Assembly: GCF_000717715.1 (NCBI RefSeq)
Contig: NZ_JOAI01000026.1
Location: forward strand, 46,365-110,364
Reading direction: 5' to 3'
DNA from: Streptomyces sp. NRRL B-24484
GTDB taxonomy: Bacteria > Actinomycetota > Actinomycetes > Streptomycetales > Streptomycetaceae
DNA length: 64,000 nt
Under the pieces are notes generated by a model. The model was not told the origin of the DNA. It searched no databases and saw only the letters and a program-made list of their open reading frames with translations. Positions 7,598 through 16,839 of this stretch are shown here, one piece after another. The position numbers and the translations under genes were made by a program. Numbering within the stretch: position 1 is the stretch's first letter; each line of letters starts with the position of its first letter.

Positions 7598-8847
7598 GCG
7601 TTCTCGTCCTCGGGGAGCCTGATGCCGTGGGCGGGGGTGGTGCCGTCGTAGCCGGCCGGGCCCGGGTGGCCCGGGTGGCCCGTGTGGCCGGCGGCCGTGT
7701 CGTAGCCGGTGGCGGGTTCGTAGACCGGGCTGTCGTAGCCGGCGGGGCCGACGTAGACCTGGCCGGTGTCGTAGCCGCCCTCGTAGACGGGGGCGCCGTC
7801 GTAGTGGGCCTGGTCCGGCAGGGGGGTGCCGTGCGGCGGGGTGGCGCCGTAGGGGACGGCCTCGTAGGCGGTGCCGTGCGCGGGCGTCGGGATGTACGGG
7901 GTGCCGTGCGCGGGGGTGGTGTCGTGGGCCGGGCCGTCGTGGGCGGTGCCGTGGGCGGGGGTGGCCTCGTAGAGCCCGGTGTCGTACGGGGCGGTCTCGT
8001 GGCCGGGGGCCTGGGCGGGTGCCGGGACGTAGCCGAGGTAGCCCTCGGCGGGCTGCGGCGGCTGGTAGTAGCCGGTGTCGTAGCCCCCGTCGGCGGGTGC
8101 GGCCGGGGCGGCGGGCTGCTCCGGGGCCGCGGCCCGGTGGGCGGCGGCGTACTGGTCGGCCTCGACCCAGAGCTCGGAGTCGGCGTAGAGCGGGAGTTCG
8201 CCGGCGAGCGCGAGGTCGGCGGCGGACTGCTGGCCGGCCGCGGGGGCGGGCGCCGCCGCGGCGTCGTCGGCGTGTGCGGCCGGAGCGGCGTCGGCCTGTT
8301 CGGCTGCGGCCTCGGCGGCGTCGAGTTCGGCCTCCAGCTCGGCCTCGCGGGCCTGGGCGACGGTCTGCACGGCGGCGAGGACGCCGCGGTAGCCGGTGCA
8401 GCGGCAGAGGTTGCCGCACAGGGCCTGGCGGGCCTCGACGTCGGTGGGGCGGTGGTTGCGCTGCAGCAGGTCGTGGACGGCCATGGCGAGGCCGGGGGTG
8501 CAGTAGCCGCACTGGACGGCGCCGGACTCGGCGAGCGCCTGCTGGACGTCGCTGGCGGTGCCGGCCCCGGAGAGGCCCTCGACGGTGGCGATCTCGCTGT
8601 CGGCGGCGAGCGCCGCGGGAACCAGGCAGCCGGCGACCAGCTGGCCGTCGACCTGGACGGTGCAGGCGCCGCACTCGCCCTGCTCGCAGCCGTCCTTGGC
8701 GCCGGCCAGGCCGAGCCGCTCGCGGAGCACGTAGAGCAGGCTCTCGCCGATCCAGGCGTCGTTGACCGGCCGTTCGAAGCCGTTGACCCGCAGCGTGTAC
8801 GAGGCGCAGGGGCGCACGTCGCCGAGGCCGTTGAGTTCGTCCGTCAC
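7594..8847 (-). CDS. Molybdenum hydroxylase 2Fe-2S subunit with long repeat tail
   Basis: 417 residues; family members are usually about 160-200. Residues 18-160 hold the plant-type ferredoxin cluster (Cys54, 59, 62, 74) and the second cluster (Cys113, 116, 148, 150), as in XDH small subunits. They pass electrons from the Mo subunit to the FAD subunit. The rest is an Ala/Glu-rich linker, then a Tyr/Gly/Pro/His-rich region containing five TPxHG units and several GYDTG-like units. Nothing in a normal hydroxylase explains this tail. The gene overlaps both neighbours by 4 bases (ATGA), so the three subunits are translationally coupled. Confidence 0.88.
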   Translation of the reverse strand: MTDELNGLGDVRPCASYTLRVNGFERPVNDAWIGESLLYVLRERLGLAGAKDGCEQGECGACTVQVDGQLVAGCLVPAALAADSEIATVEGLSGAGTASDVQQALAESGAVQCGYCTPGLAMAVHDLLQRNHRPTDVEARQALCGNLCRCTGYRGVLAAVQTVAQAREAELEAELDAAEAAAEQADAAPAAHADDAAAAPAPAAGQQSAADLALAGELPLYADSELWVEADQYAAAHRAAAPEQPAAPAAPADGGYDTGYYQPPQPAEGYLGYVPAPAQAPGHETAPYDTGLYEATPAHGTAHDGPAHDTTPAHGTPYIPTPAHGTAYEAVPYGATPPHGTPLPDQAHYDGAPVYEGGYDTGQVYVGPAGYDSPVYEPATGYDTAAGHTGHPGHPGPAGYDGTTPAHGIRLPEDENA

Positions 8848-9725
8848 TTCAGCGCCCTTCCCAGTGCCCGGCGGGCCAGCACCGCCACGGTACGCCGCTG
8901 GCGCACGAGGGTGGCCGCCACCCCCTCGCCGGCGCCCTCCAGGGCGGCGTCGGGGATGCAGGCGGCGGCGACGTACTCGCCGAAGGCGGCGAGCGCGGCG
9001 GGGTCGATGGGCTGGGCGCCGTCCTCGCCGCGGACGTCCCAGTCGATGCAGCCGGCGACCCAGGCCTCGGCCTCGTGCGGGCGCAGCGGCACGGGGGCGA
9101 CGGCGCCGACGGCGCAGCGCACGGCGCGCCGGGCGGGGTCGAGGACGAGGGCGACGGAGGCGGCGGCGCGGGCGGGGCCGCTGCGGCCGCCGGCCTTGAG
9201 GAAGACCTGCGGGGCGTGCAGCAGCGGGACGCGCACCCAGGTGAGGAGCTCGCCGGGGCGCAGCGGGTCGAGGCCGGTGAGCAGGTGGGTGACCGGGACG
9301 TCGCGGGTGGCGCCGGAGCGGGTGAGGGTGGCGGTGGCCTCCAGCGCGGCGAGCACCGGCAGGGTGTCGCCGGCGGCCGCGGCGGTGGCGATGTTGCCGC
9401 CGAGGGTGCCGACGTTGCGGACCTGCGGCGGGCCGGCGGTGCGGGCGGCGTCGGCGAGGGCGGGGATGAGGGCGGCGAAGTCGGGGCGGTCCATCCGGGC
9501 GTGGGTGAGTCCGGCGCCGAGCACGGCGGTGCCGCCGTCCTCGTAGCGCCAGCCGCGCAGCTCGGTGATCCGGCCGAGGCCGATCAGTGCGGCGGGGCGC
9601 AGCCGTCCCGCGTTGACCGCCTCCATGAGGTCGGTCGCGCCGGCCACCGGGACGGCTCCCGGGGTCGCGGCCAGCGCGTCGACGGCCTCGTCGACCGAGG
9701 CCGGCAGCATGATCGTCCGGTTCAC
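8844..9725 (-). CDS. Molybdenum hydroxylase FAD-binding subunit
   Basis: 293 residues of the CO dehydrogenase/XDH medium-subunit family. PVAGATDLMEAV and QVRNVGTLGGNIATAAAAGD are the two FAD-binding loops, and the C-terminal CO_deh_flav domain follows. It is the first gene of the FAD / 2Fe-2S / Mo operon. I chose GTG 9725 because GGTGG is placed 7 bases before it and the protein then begins just ahead of the usual N-terminal PASVDEA; longer starts up to 9854 add a proline-rich stretch with no family match. It accepts electrons from the 2Fe-2S subunit and passes them to NAD or another acceptor. Confidence 0.87.
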   Translation of the reverse strand: MNRTIMLPASVDEAVDALAATPGAVPVAGATDLMEAVNAGRLRPAALIGLGRITELRGWRYEDGGTAVLGAGLTHARMDRPDFAALIPALADAARTAGPPQVRNVGTLGGNIATAAAAGDTLPVLAALEATATLTRSGATRDVPVTHLLTGLDPLRPGELLTWVRVPLLHAPQVFLKAGGRSGPARAAASVALVLDPARRAVRCAVGAVAPVPLRPHEAEAWVAGCIDWDVRGEDGAQPIDPAALAAFGEYVAAACIPDAALEGAGEGVAATLVRQRRTVAVLARRALGRALK

Positions 9726-9994
9726 CAGGATTCCACCGTGCTCCACTTGCTCATCAACTGCCCTGCCCTCCCCACCGGCAGTGCGGCCTGGCCCGTAGGG
9801 TACGGGCGATCGGGCCGGGTTGGGCAACTCTGGCACACAATGCCGGGTGATCACTTGCCGGGTGACCGAGCGGTGAGGGCAATACCGGACGAATCAGGCC
9901 ACAAAACGCGGCGAACCGGAAGGCCTCCGCCCGGATGTTCATCGGATATTGACCTGACGCGGCAGCAGGTAGGACGGGGTCCGCGGGGTGCGGA
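9726..9994. other. Intergenic region upstream of the Mo-hydroxylase operon
   Basis: This stretch separates the GH20 gene's 3' side from the hydroxylase operon start. It should contain the operon promoter (minus strand), but I see no clear consensus boxes. No RNA gene or supported small ORF was found. Confidence 0.4.
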
Positions 9995-10027
9995 CGCCCC
10001 GCGCACGCGGTTGACGCACGCGGGGCG
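9995..10027 (-). terminator. Terminator after the GH20 gene
   Basis: 9-bp stem CGCCCCGCG / CGCGGGGCG with a 15-base loop, starting 12 bases beyond the stop of the hexosaminidase gene on the minus strand. Confidence 0.5.
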
Positions 10028-10038
10028 CGGCGCCGGCG

Positions 10039-11691
10039 TCAGGGGCCCTCGGCCGGCCGGCCGGCGACCCCGGGGCGGCGCTGCCAGGGGTGCGGCCCGC
10101 CGGGCGGCCGGTACTCGACGCCGAGGGCGTCCAGACGCGGGTAGTGGCCCGCCATCCGCCGCTCGAACCCGGCCCAGTCCCGCTCGGCCGGGTCGCGCGG
10201 CAGGTCGGACCAGGCGACCTCGGCGAACGCGGCGAGCCGCGGGAAGGCCCGGTAGTCGACGTCGCGGGCGCTCGTCATGAACTCGGTCCACAGGTTGGCC
10301 TGGGTGCCGATCACCCGGGCGGCCGCGTCGCCGTCCAGCTCCGGCGGGACGGGTTCGAAGCGGTAGACGTCCTCCAGGGTGCGGACGTAGCCGACCGGGA
10401 TCGGCTCGTCCCCGCCCGGGGCCTGCCGGTGGTCGAGGTAGACGTGCTGCTCCGGGCACATCACCACGTCGTGGCCGGCCCGGGCGGCCGCGATGCCGCC
10501 CTCGTAGCCGCGCCAGGAGGAGACGGCGGCGCCCGGTGCGAGGCCGCCCTCCAGGATCTCGTCCCAGCCGATCAGGCGGCGGCCGCGGTCGGCCAGCCAG
10601 CGGTCGAAGTGGCGGATGAACCAGCTCTGCAGCCCGTCCTCGCCGTCCACCCCGAGCTCGGCGATCCGGGCCTGCGCGGCGGGGCTGGCCCGCCACTGGT
10701 CCTTGGGGCACTCGTCGCCGCCGAGGTGGACGAACTCGGACGGGAAGACCTCCAGGACCTCCTCCAGCACCTCCTCGAAGAAGCGCAGGGTCGCGTCGGA
10801 GACGTTCAGCACGTTGGGGTTGATCCCCCAGTCCGTCCAGACCCCGAGCGCCGCGGTGTCCACCGCGTCGGTGTTGCCGAGTTCGGGGTACGCGGCGATC
10901 GCGGCCTGGGAGTGCCCGGGCAGGTCGATCTCCGGCACCACCGTGATGTGCCGCTCGGCGGCGTACGCGACGATCTCGCGCAGGTCGTCCTGGGTGTAGT
11001 GGCCGCCGTGCGGGCGGTCGTCGCGGCGGTCCGCGGAGCGGTAGCCGACCATGGACCGCTCCCGCCAGCCGCCGACCGCGGTGAGCCGCGGGTGGCGCCG
11101 GACCTCGATCCGCCAGCCCTGGTCGTCGGTGAGGTGCAGGTGCAGGACGTTCAGCTTGTGCGCCGCCATCAGGTCGAGGAAGCGCAGCACGTCGGCCTTG
11201 GGCAGGAAGTGCCGGGCGACGTCCAGCAGCACGCCGCGCCAGCCGAACCGCGGGGCGTCCTCGATCCGCACCGCGGGCAGCACCCAGTCCGTTCCGGGCA
11301 GCGGGGCGCGGCGGTAGATCCGCGGGTCGAACAGCTGGCGCAGCGTCTGCGCGGCGTGGAACAGGCCCGCCCCGGCGCCGCCGCGCAGGACGGCGCCGTA
11401 CTCGTGCACCGACAGCGCGTAGGCCTCCGGGCCGCCCGAGGCGAGCAGCTCCGGGTCGGTGTGCAGGCTGACGGTCTGCCGCAGCAGCCGGCCCTGCTCC
11501 GTGGTGCAGGCGTCGAGGGCGAAGCCGGTCGCGGCGGAGAGCTCGGCGCGCAGCCACCGGGCGACGGCCTGCGCCGCCGGCCCGTCGGCGGCGATCCTGG
11601 TCCCGGGGTGCAGCCGGAAGCTCCAGGGGCCGGGTGCCCCGTCGTCGGCCTTCAGGTGCCGTGGGGCGGGGATGAGGTCCATGCGGGCCAT
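10039..11691 (-). CDS. Beta-N-acetylhexosaminidase, GH20 family
   Basis: About 550 residues. An N-terminal GH20b-like domain is followed by the TIM-barrel: GWRGVLLDVARHFLPK, NVLHLHLTDDQGWRIE, and the catalytic pair in HLGGDECP (Asp-Glu), where the Asp orients the substrate acetamido group and the Glu is the acid. WRGYEGG and GTQANLWTEF line the pocket. It removes terminal GlcNAc/GalNAc from chitin oligomers or glycans. No signal peptide is visible, so it is probably cytoplasmic and acts on imported oligosaccharides. The start is uncertain: ATG 11691 or ATG 11682 both precede DLIPAPRHL. It stands alone, with a hairpin at its 3' end. Confidence 0.92.
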   Translation of the reverse strand: MARMDLIPAPRHLKADDGAPGPWSFRLHPGTRIAADGPAAQAVARWLRAELSAATGFALDACTTEQGRLLRQTVSLHTDPELLASGGPEAYALSVHEYGAVLRGGAGAGLFHAAQTLRQLFDPRIYRRAPLPGTDWVLPAVRIEDAPRFGWRGVLLDVARHFLPKADVLRFLDLMAAHKLNVLHLHLTDDQGWRIEVRRHPRLTAVGGWRERSMVGYRSADRRDDRPHGGHYTQDDLREIVAYAAERHITVVPEIDLPGHSQAAIAAYPELGNTDAVDTAALGVWTDWGINPNVLNVSDATLRFFEEVLEEVLEVFPSEFVHLGGDECPKDQWRASPAAQARIAELGVDGEDGLQSWFIRHFDRWLADRGRRLIGWDEILEGGLAPGAAVSSWRGYEGGIAAARAGHDVVMCPEQHVYLDHRQAPGGDEPIPVGYVRTLEDVYRFEPVPPELDGDAAARVIGTQANLWTEFMTSARDVDYRAFPRLAAFAEVAWSDLPRDPAERDWAGFERRMAGHYPRLDALGVEYRPPGGPHPWQRRPGVAGRPAEGP

Positions 11692-11742
11692 CCTGCCCCG
11701 TCGCCCGGCAGTGGTACAGACCACTGCCGGACCGACTCGGTG

Positions 11743-12021
11743 CTACTTGTCGTCGCCGCCGCCGTCGCCGCCCTGACCGAGACCCTCGAAGATCTCCTTG
11801 CACATCGGGCAGACCGGGTACTTCTTCGGGTCGCGGCCCGGGACCCAGACCTTGCCGCAGAGCGCCACCACGGGGGACCCGGAGAGGGCGCTCTCCATGA
11901 TCTTGTCCTTCTGGACGTAGTGCGCGAAGCGCTCGTGGTCGCCGTCCCCGTGGGACACCTGGGGAACGGGCTCGACCAGGGTGCCGGTGCCGAGTCCGCG
12001 CTCGGGCTCAAGAGTGCTCAT
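11743..12021 (-). CDS. DUF3039 family protein
   Basis: 92 residues. Central motif ALCGKVWVPGRDPKKYPVCPMCKEIFE contains Cys-x(n)-CPMC, probably a zinc-binding site, and an acidic glycine-rich C-terminus follows. This is a widely conserved actinobacterial protein of unknown function. The start is at ATG 12021; no Shine-Dalgarno is visible, so the message may be leaderless, and a TTG at 12030 is the alternative. The YqgE-like gene (stop 12094) lies 72 bases upstream on the same strand. Confidence 0.88.
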   Translation of the reverse strand: MSTLEPERGLGTGTLVEPVPQVSHGDGDHERFAHYVQKDKIMESALSGSPVVALCGKVWVPGRDPKKYPVCPMCKEIFEGLGQGGDGGGDDK

Positions 12022-12093
12022 GGGTGCCAAGTCTATGGGCGCCGCTCCGAAGCGGGCCAGTAGCGCACCCGGCGCCCGGGGCGGCCGCGCGGC

Positions 12094-12663
12094 TCAGTTC
12101 ATGGTCGGGTCGTCCGGGTAGGTGGCGAGCATCGCCAGCGGGCCGCGCTGGCGGCGCAGCACCGACCGCCAGAGCCGCTCGGGCTCGGGGCTGGAGACGT
12201 CGCCCGGCTCGCAGTCGACGAGGTACCAGGCGCCCTCGGCGATCTCGGCCTCCAGCTGTCCGGGCGACCAGCCGGAGTACCCGGCGAAGACCCGCATCGC
12301 GCCGAGTTCGCCGGCCAGCACCTCGGGCGGCGCCTCCAGGTCGACCAGGCCGATCGCCCCGTGCACCCGCCGCCAGCCGATCGGCTCCCCGTGGCCGGGC
12401 TCGCCGGGCACCACCGCGAGGGCGAGCGCCGAGTCCAGCGCCACCGGGCCGCCCTGGAAGACGACGGCGGGGCGGCCGGTCAGGTCGGCCCAGCCGTCGA
12501 GGACGGTCGCCACCTCCACCGGGGTCGGCCGGTTCAGCACCACCCCGAGGGCGCCCTGCTCGTCGTGGTCGAGCAGCAGCACCACCGCCCGCGCGAAGTT
12601 CGGATCGGTGAGCACGGGCGTCGCGACGAGCAGTCGGCCGGTGTGGGAGGGGGCCGCGGTCAT
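12094..12663 (-). CDS. YqgE/AlgH family protein
   Basis: 189 residues, the normal length for the family. It opens with GRLLVATPVLTDPNFARAVVLLLDHDEQGALGVVLNRPT and has FQGGPV, RVFAGYSGWSPGQLEAEI and GAWYLVDCE, all hallmark stretches of DUF179/AlgH. Its biochemical role is unknown; in other bacteria it is linked to regulation. ATG 12663 was chosen because it places the conserved block at the expected N-terminal distance. A longer frame to 12849 reads low-complexity sequence only. It is transcribed divergently from murA, with a 307-base region between them. Confidence 0.9.
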   Translation of the reverse strand: MTAAPSHTGRLLVATPVLTDPNFARAVVLLLDHDEQGALGVVLNRPTPVEVATVLDGWADLTGRPAVVFQGGPVALDSALALAVVPGEPGHGEPIGWRRVHGAIGLVDLEAPPEVLAGELGAMRVFAGYSGWSPGQLEAEIAEGAWYLVDCEPGDVSSPEPERLWRSVLRRQRGPLAMLATYPDDPTMN

Positions 12664-12970
12664 GTCCACATGATCCCGCAGGACGGCCCGCGAGGGGCGC
12701 CCAACACGAAACCTCCTCGCCCCCTTCCCGCAGGCCCGCCGGGTCGCATCCGCACCACCCGGACGGCCCTGCGCACCGGGCCCCGGGGGGCTTCCGCAGC
12801 CCCTCCGGAGCATGATCACCAAAGGGGCACACGGGAACCAATCGCCCACCCTCTACCATCTATGGATGGTGGAAGGGCTTTCGCCGAGTGGTGGAAGAAC
12901 CTTCCACTCGCGCTTCCCCCTGCCCCGCAGTCGACAGAACCCCCTGCGCACCCCCCGGATTGCGAGAACG
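12664..12970. other. Divergent promoter region between YqgE-like gene and murA
   Basis: Contains two small inverted repeats: ACCATC-tatg-GATGGT at 12855-12870 and GTGGAAG-aac-CTTCCAC at 12891-12907. Both lie in the 120 bases before murA and could be operator or leader structures. No RNA gene was recognised and no standard promoter boxes are clear. Confidence 0.35.
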
Positions 12971-14314
12971 ATGACCGACGACGACGTCCTGCTGGTCCAC
13001 GGCGGTAACCCGCTCGAAGGCGAGATCCAGATCCGCGGTGCCAAGAACCTGGTGCCCAAGGCCATGGTCGCGGCCCTGCTCGGCCAGGGCCCGAGCCGGC
13101 TGCGCAACGTGCCGGACATCCGCGACGTCAAGGTCGTGCGGGGTCTGCTGCAGCTGCACGGCGTGACCGTCCGCACCGGCGACGAGGACGGCGAGCTGAT
13201 CCTCGACCCCTCGCACGTCGAGAGCGCCAACGTCGCCGACATCGACGCGCACGCGGGCTCCTCGCGCATCCCGATCCTGTTCTGCGGCCCGCTGCTGCAC
13301 CGGCTCGGCCACGCGTTCATCCCGGGCCTGGGCGGCTGCGACATCGGCGGCCGGCCGGTCGACTTCCACTTCGAGGTGCTGCGCCAGTTCGGCGCCACCA
13401 TCGAGAAGCACCCGCAGGGCACCTACCTGGTCGCCCCGCAGCGCCTGCACGGCACCAAGATCGAGCTGCCCTACCCCTCGGTCGGCGCGACCGAGCAGGT
13501 GCTGCTGACCGCGGTGCTCGCCGAGGGCGTCACCGAGCTGCGCAACGCGGCCGTCGAGCCGGAGATCGTCGACCTCATCTGCGTGCTGCAGAAGATGGGC
13601 GCGATCATCTCGATGGGCACCGACCGCACCATCCTGATCACCGGTGTGGACGAGCTGGGCGGCTACAACCACAAGGCGCTGCCGGACCGCCTGGAGGCGG
13701 CCTCCTGGGCGTGCGCCGCACTGGCCACCAAGGGCGACATCTACGTCCGCGGCGCCCGCCAGATCGAGATGATGACCTTCCTGAACACCTTCCGGAAGGT
13801 CGGCGGCGCCTTCGAGGTCGACGACGAGGGCATCCGCTTCTGGCACCCGGGCGGCGAGCTCAAGGCGATCGCCCTGGAGACCGACGTGCACCCCGGCTTC
13901 CAGACCGACTGGCAGCAGCCCCTGGTCGTCGCGCTGACCCAGGCCAACGGCCTCTCCATCGTCCACGAGACGGTGTACGAGTCGCGGCTCGGCTTCACCG
14001 GCGCGCTGAACCAGATGGGCGCGCACATCCAGCTCTACCGCGAGTGCCTCGGCGGCACCCCCTGCCGCTTCGGCGCCCGCAACTTCCGCCACTCCGCGGT
14101 GGTCTCCGGCCCGTCGAAGCTGATCGGCTCCGAGCTGATCATCCCGGACCTTCGCGGCGGCTTCTCGTACCTGATCGCGGCGCTGGCGGCCGAGGGCACC
14201 TCGACCGTCCACGGCATCGACCTGATCAACCGCGGCTACGAGAACTTCATGTCCAAGCTGCGGGACCTCGGCGCCCACGTCGAGCTGCCCGCCGAGCAGC
14301 CGGTGACCGTCTGA
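12971..14314 (+). CDS. murA: UDP-N-acetylglucosamine 1-carboxyvinyltransferase
   Basis: 447 residues of the EPSP synthase fold. It transfers enolpyruvate from PEP to UDP-GlcNAc, the first committed step of peptidoglycan synthesis in the cytoplasm. Lys25 (GAKNLVPK) and Cys122 (GGCDIGGRPVDFH) match the conserved PEP-site residues; Cys122 is the residue alkylated by fosfomycin, so the enzyme should be sensitive in principle. RGGFSYLIAALAAEG lies near the C-terminus, as expected. ATG 12971 gives the family N-terminus; an upstream in-frame start at 12812 would add unrelated sequence. A 16-bp hairpin follows, shared with the convergent hup gene. Confidence 0.96.
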   Translation: MTDDDVLLVHGGNPLEGEIQIRGAKNLVPKAMVAALLGQGPSRLRNVPDIRDVKVVRGLLQLHGVTVRTGDEDGELILDPSHVESANVADIDAHAGSSRIPILFCGPLLHRLGHAFIPGLGGCDIGGRPVDFHFEVLRQFGATIEKHPQGTYLVAPQRLHGTKIELPYPSVGATEQVLLTAVLAEGVTELRNAAVEPEIVDLICVLQKMGAIISMGTDRTILITGVDELGGYNHKALPDRLEAASWACAALATKGDIYVRGARQIEMMTFLNTFRKVGGAFEVDDEGIRFWHPGGELKAIALETDVHPGFQTDWQQPLVVALTQANGLSIVHETVYESRLGFTGALNQMGAHIQLYRECLGGTPCRFGARNFRHSAVVSGPSKLIGSELIIPDLRGGFSYLIAALAAEGTSTVHGIDLINRGYENFMSKLRDLGAHVELPAEQPVTV

Positions 14315-14339
14315 CGGCCCCCACGGGTGCCTGAACGCC

Positions 14340-14374
14340 GATGGCCGGCCTCCCCGAGGGGGAGGCCGGCCATC
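14340..14374. terminator. Bidirectional terminator between murA and hup
   Basis: Perfect 16-bp stem GATGGCCGGCCTCCCC / GGGGAGGCCGGCCATC with a 3-base loop, lying between two convergent genes. Confidence 0.85.
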
Positions 14375-14399
14375 GCGTCGTACGGGGTGCTGCCGGGGC

Positions 14400-14681
14400 T
14401 CAGGCGCCCTTGGCGGCTTCCTTCAGCTTGGAACCGGCGCTGACCTTGGCGCTGTAGCCGGCCGGGATCTGGATCGGGTCGCCGGTCTGCGGGTTACGGG
14501 CGGTGCGCGCGGCGCGGTGGGTCCGCTCGAAGGTCAGGAAGCCGGGGATGGTGACCTTCTCGTCACCCTTGGCGACGACCTCACCGACGACCTCGGCGAA
14601 GGCGGCCAGCACGGCGTCGGCGTCCTTGCGGGTCACCTCGGCGCGCTCGGCCAGCGCGGCCACCAGCTCACTGCGGTTCAT
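14400..14681 (-). CDS. hup: HU family nucleoid protein
   Basis: 93 residues, the typical HU size. It begins MNRSELVAALAERAEVTRKDADAVLAAF and contains the GFLTFERTHRAARTARNPQTG signature and the DNA-binding arm, ending KLKEAAKGA. HU binds and bends DNA non-specifically and compacts the nucleoid. It lacks the long Lys/Ala-rich tail of HupS-type paralogues, so it is the short, HupA-like form. Start ATG 14681 has AGGAG 6 bases upstream. The gene is transcribed alone toward the murA terminator. Confidence 0.96.
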   Translation of the reverse strand: MNRSELVAALAERAEVTRKDADAVLAAFAEVVGEVVAKGDEKVTIPGFLTFERTHRAARTARNPQTGDPIQIPAGYSAKVSAGSKLKEAAKGA

Positions 14682-15072
14682 GTGTACTCCTGTGGTCTGT
14701 TGCTTGCGGTGTGCGGGGGCCCCATCGGTCGCCCCCTCCGGGGGAACCCGGATGGGCCGCTGGTCCGCACACTGGTGCTCGTTCAGGCGAGGGGTGGTCA
14801 GGGGCCGGGCTCCGGCCCCGAAGCGCCGCAAACCGCCCGCCCGGGTACGAATCCTGCCCCGACCGGCACTGAGAAAGCCAATCGGCCACCGGCGGTGTTG
14901 ACCCGAACCGAGCCCGTCCGGCGGAGGTGTGACGCTCCGTCGGCTCCGGAGGACCGGACCGGGCGGCGGTCGGGACGACACGCCGGAAACCCGGGAGGGA
15001 CGTTCCGTACTTGTCGGACACGCCACCCCCGTGCAGGGCTACCGTACGCCCTGGCACCGACAAGCCCAAACA
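14682..15072. other. Intergenic region upstream of hup
   Basis: Long leader/promoter region for hup. A GGGGCCGG-gct-CCGGCCCC hairpin (14801-14819) lies about 120 bases before the hup start. On the minus strand TTGGCT and CAGGAT near 14880-14850 are a possible promoter pair with a long spacer. No ORF is supported. Confidence 0.35.
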
Positions 15073-15107
15073 CGCCCCTTCCCCTTGTGTCGCAAGGGGA
15101 AGGGGCG
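15073..15107 (-). terminator. Terminator after malic enzyme gene
   Basis: Perfect 14-bp stem CGCCCCTTCCCCTT / AAGGGGAAGGGGCG with a 7-base loop, 56 bases past the stop of the malic enzyme gene. Confidence 0.8.
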
Positions 15108-15163
15108 GATCCGGCACCCGGCGCGTCGTTCGCACACCTGAGCGGTCAAGAAGGACACTCCGG

Positions 15164-16639
15164 TCAGATGCCGACAACCGGGAACGAGGAGGTGTCCAGG
15201 GTGCCCACGATGCCCGCGGTGGGCCGCACCGGAACGGCGTCCTGGCCCTCCCGCGCGGCCATCGCCACGTCGCGGACGGCGGCGGCGACGGTCTTCGCGA
15301 CGTCCGGGTGGAAGACGCTCGGGATGATGTAGTTGGCGTTGAGCTGGTCGTCCGCGACCGTGGTGGCCAGCGCCCGGGCGGCGGCGATCATCATCGGCGT
15401 GTCGACCGTCCGGCTCTGCGCGTCCAGCAGGCCGCGGAAGACGCCCGGGAAGACCAGCACGTTGTTGATCTGGTTCGGGAAGTCGCTGCGGCCGGTGGCG
15501 ACCACCGCGGCGGTCTGCCGGGCCACCCCCGGGTCGACCTCCGGGTCCGGGTTGGCCAGCGCGAAGACGATCGCGTCCTTGGCCATGGTGGCCAGGTCGT
15601 CGCCGTCCAGCACGTTCGGCGCCGAGACGCCGATGAACACGTCGGCGCCGGACACCGCCTCCTTGAGGCTGCCGGTGCGGACCGAGCGGTTGGTGTGCTC
15701 GGCGATCCAGCGCAGGTTGTCGTTGAGGTCCGGGCGCCCGAGGTGCACGACGCCGTGCACGTCCGCCACGGTGGCGTGCTCCACGCCCGCGGCCAGCAGC
15801 AGCTTGAGGATCGCGGTGCCCGCCGCGCCGGCGCCGGACATCACCACGCGGATGTCGGCGATGTCCTTGCCGACCACCTTGAGCGCGTTGGTCAGCGCCG
15901 CGAGGACGACGATGGCGGTGCCGTGCTGGTCGTCGTGGAAGACCGGGATGTCCAGCGCCTCGCGCAGCCGGGCCTCGATCTCGAAGCAGCGCGGCGCGGA
16001 GATGTCCTCCAGGTTGATGCCGGCGAAGCCGGGGGCGATCGCCTTCACGATCGCGACGATCTCGTCCGCGTCCTGGGTGTCCAGGCAGATCGGCCAGGCG
16101 TCGATGCCGGCGAAGCGCTTGAAGAGCGCCGCCTTGCCCTCCATCACGGGCAGTGCGGCCTTCGGGCCGATGTTGCCCAGGCCCAGCACCGCCGAGCCGT
16201 CGGTGACCACCGCGACGCTGTTGCGCTTGATGGTGAGGCGGCGGGCGTCCTCGGGGTTCTCGGCGATCGCCATGCAGACCCGGGCGACGCCCGGGGTGTA
16301 GATCATCGAGAGGTCGTCGCGGTTGCGGATCGGCAGCTTCGAGGACATCTCGATCTTGCCGCCGAGGTGCATCAGGAACGTCCGGTCCGAGACCTTGCCG
16401 ATGCTGACGCCGTCGATCGTCCGCAGCTTCTCGACGATCTCCTCGCCGTGGGCGACCGAGGCGGCCGCCACGGTCACGTCGATGCGCAGCGACTCCAGGC
16501 CGGAGGCGGTGACGTCGAGACCGGTGACCGAACCCCCGGAGGACTCGACGGCCGTGGTGATCGCGCTGACGGCGTTGCCCCGTGCCGGGACCTCCAGCCG
16601 CACCGTGATCGAGTTGGAGACACTGGGCACCGTCGCCAT
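15164..16639 (-). CDS. NAD(P)-dependent malic enzyme with N-terminal ACT domain
   Basis: 491 residues. Residues 1-85 form an ACT-like regulatory domain ([31 protein letters not shown]). The malic domain follows, with [49 protein letters not shown] and [17 protein letters not shown]; then the Rossmann domain with [10 protein letters not shown]. It decarboxylates malate to pyruvate, supplying pyruvate and NAD(P)H. The ACT domain suggests allosteric control by a small ligand, probably an amino acid. Start ATG 16639 has AGGA upstream. Cofactor preference cannot be told from sequence alone. Confidence 0.92.
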   Translation of the reverse strand: MATVPSVSNSITVRLEVPARGNAVSAITTAVESSGGSVTGLDVTASGLESLRIDVTVAAASVAHGEEIVEKLRTIDGVSIGKVSDRTFLMHLGGKIEMSSKLPIRNRDDLSMIYTPGVARVCMAIAENPEDARRLTIKRNSVAVVTDGSAVLGLGNIGPKAALPVMEGKAALFKRFAGIDAWPICLDTQDADEIVAIVKAIAPGFAGINLEDISAPRCFEIEARLREALDIPVFHDDQHGTAIVVLAALTNALKVVGKDIADIRVVMSGAGAAGTAILKLLLAAGVEHATVADVHGVVHLGRPDLNDNLRWIAEHTNRSVRTGSLKEAVSGADVFIGVSAPNVLDGDDLATMAKDAIVFALANPDPEVDPGVARQTAAVVATGRSDFPNQINNVLVFPGVFRGLLDAQSRTVDTPMMIAAARALATTVADDQLNANYIIPSVFHPDVAKTVAAAVRDVAMAAREGQDAVPVRPTAGIVGTLDTSSFPVVGI

Positions 16640-16805
16640 CGACGTCCTTCTTCCGTCCGCTCTTGAGGGTCGTTCCGGTCTCGATCGTCGCACTTACCGG
16701 TCGGTAGCCAGAAATAAAGTTCATTGAGTGTGCAGAACCCACAAACGGCACTGGCCCGCGCACTGGGCCGGTCGTGTGCTCCGCCGAAAATCTCCCGCCG
16801 CGGCC

Positions 16806-16833
16806 TTGGCGTTCCGGGCCGATGCGTTACATT
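16806..16833 (+). promoter_or_regulatory. Possible promoter for the intergenic RNA
   Basis: TTGGCG at 16806-16811 and TACATT at 16828-16833 with a 16-base spacer resemble a sigma-70-type promoter pointing away from the malic enzyme gene. No protein gene lies downstream on this strand. Confidence 0.4.
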
Positions 16834-16839
16834 GGACGG

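Noticed and set aside
5327..9725. CO dehydrogenase or xanthine dehydrogenase naming for the Mo-hydroxylase operon
   Set aside because: Active-site features for either substrate are absent; only the family level is supported.
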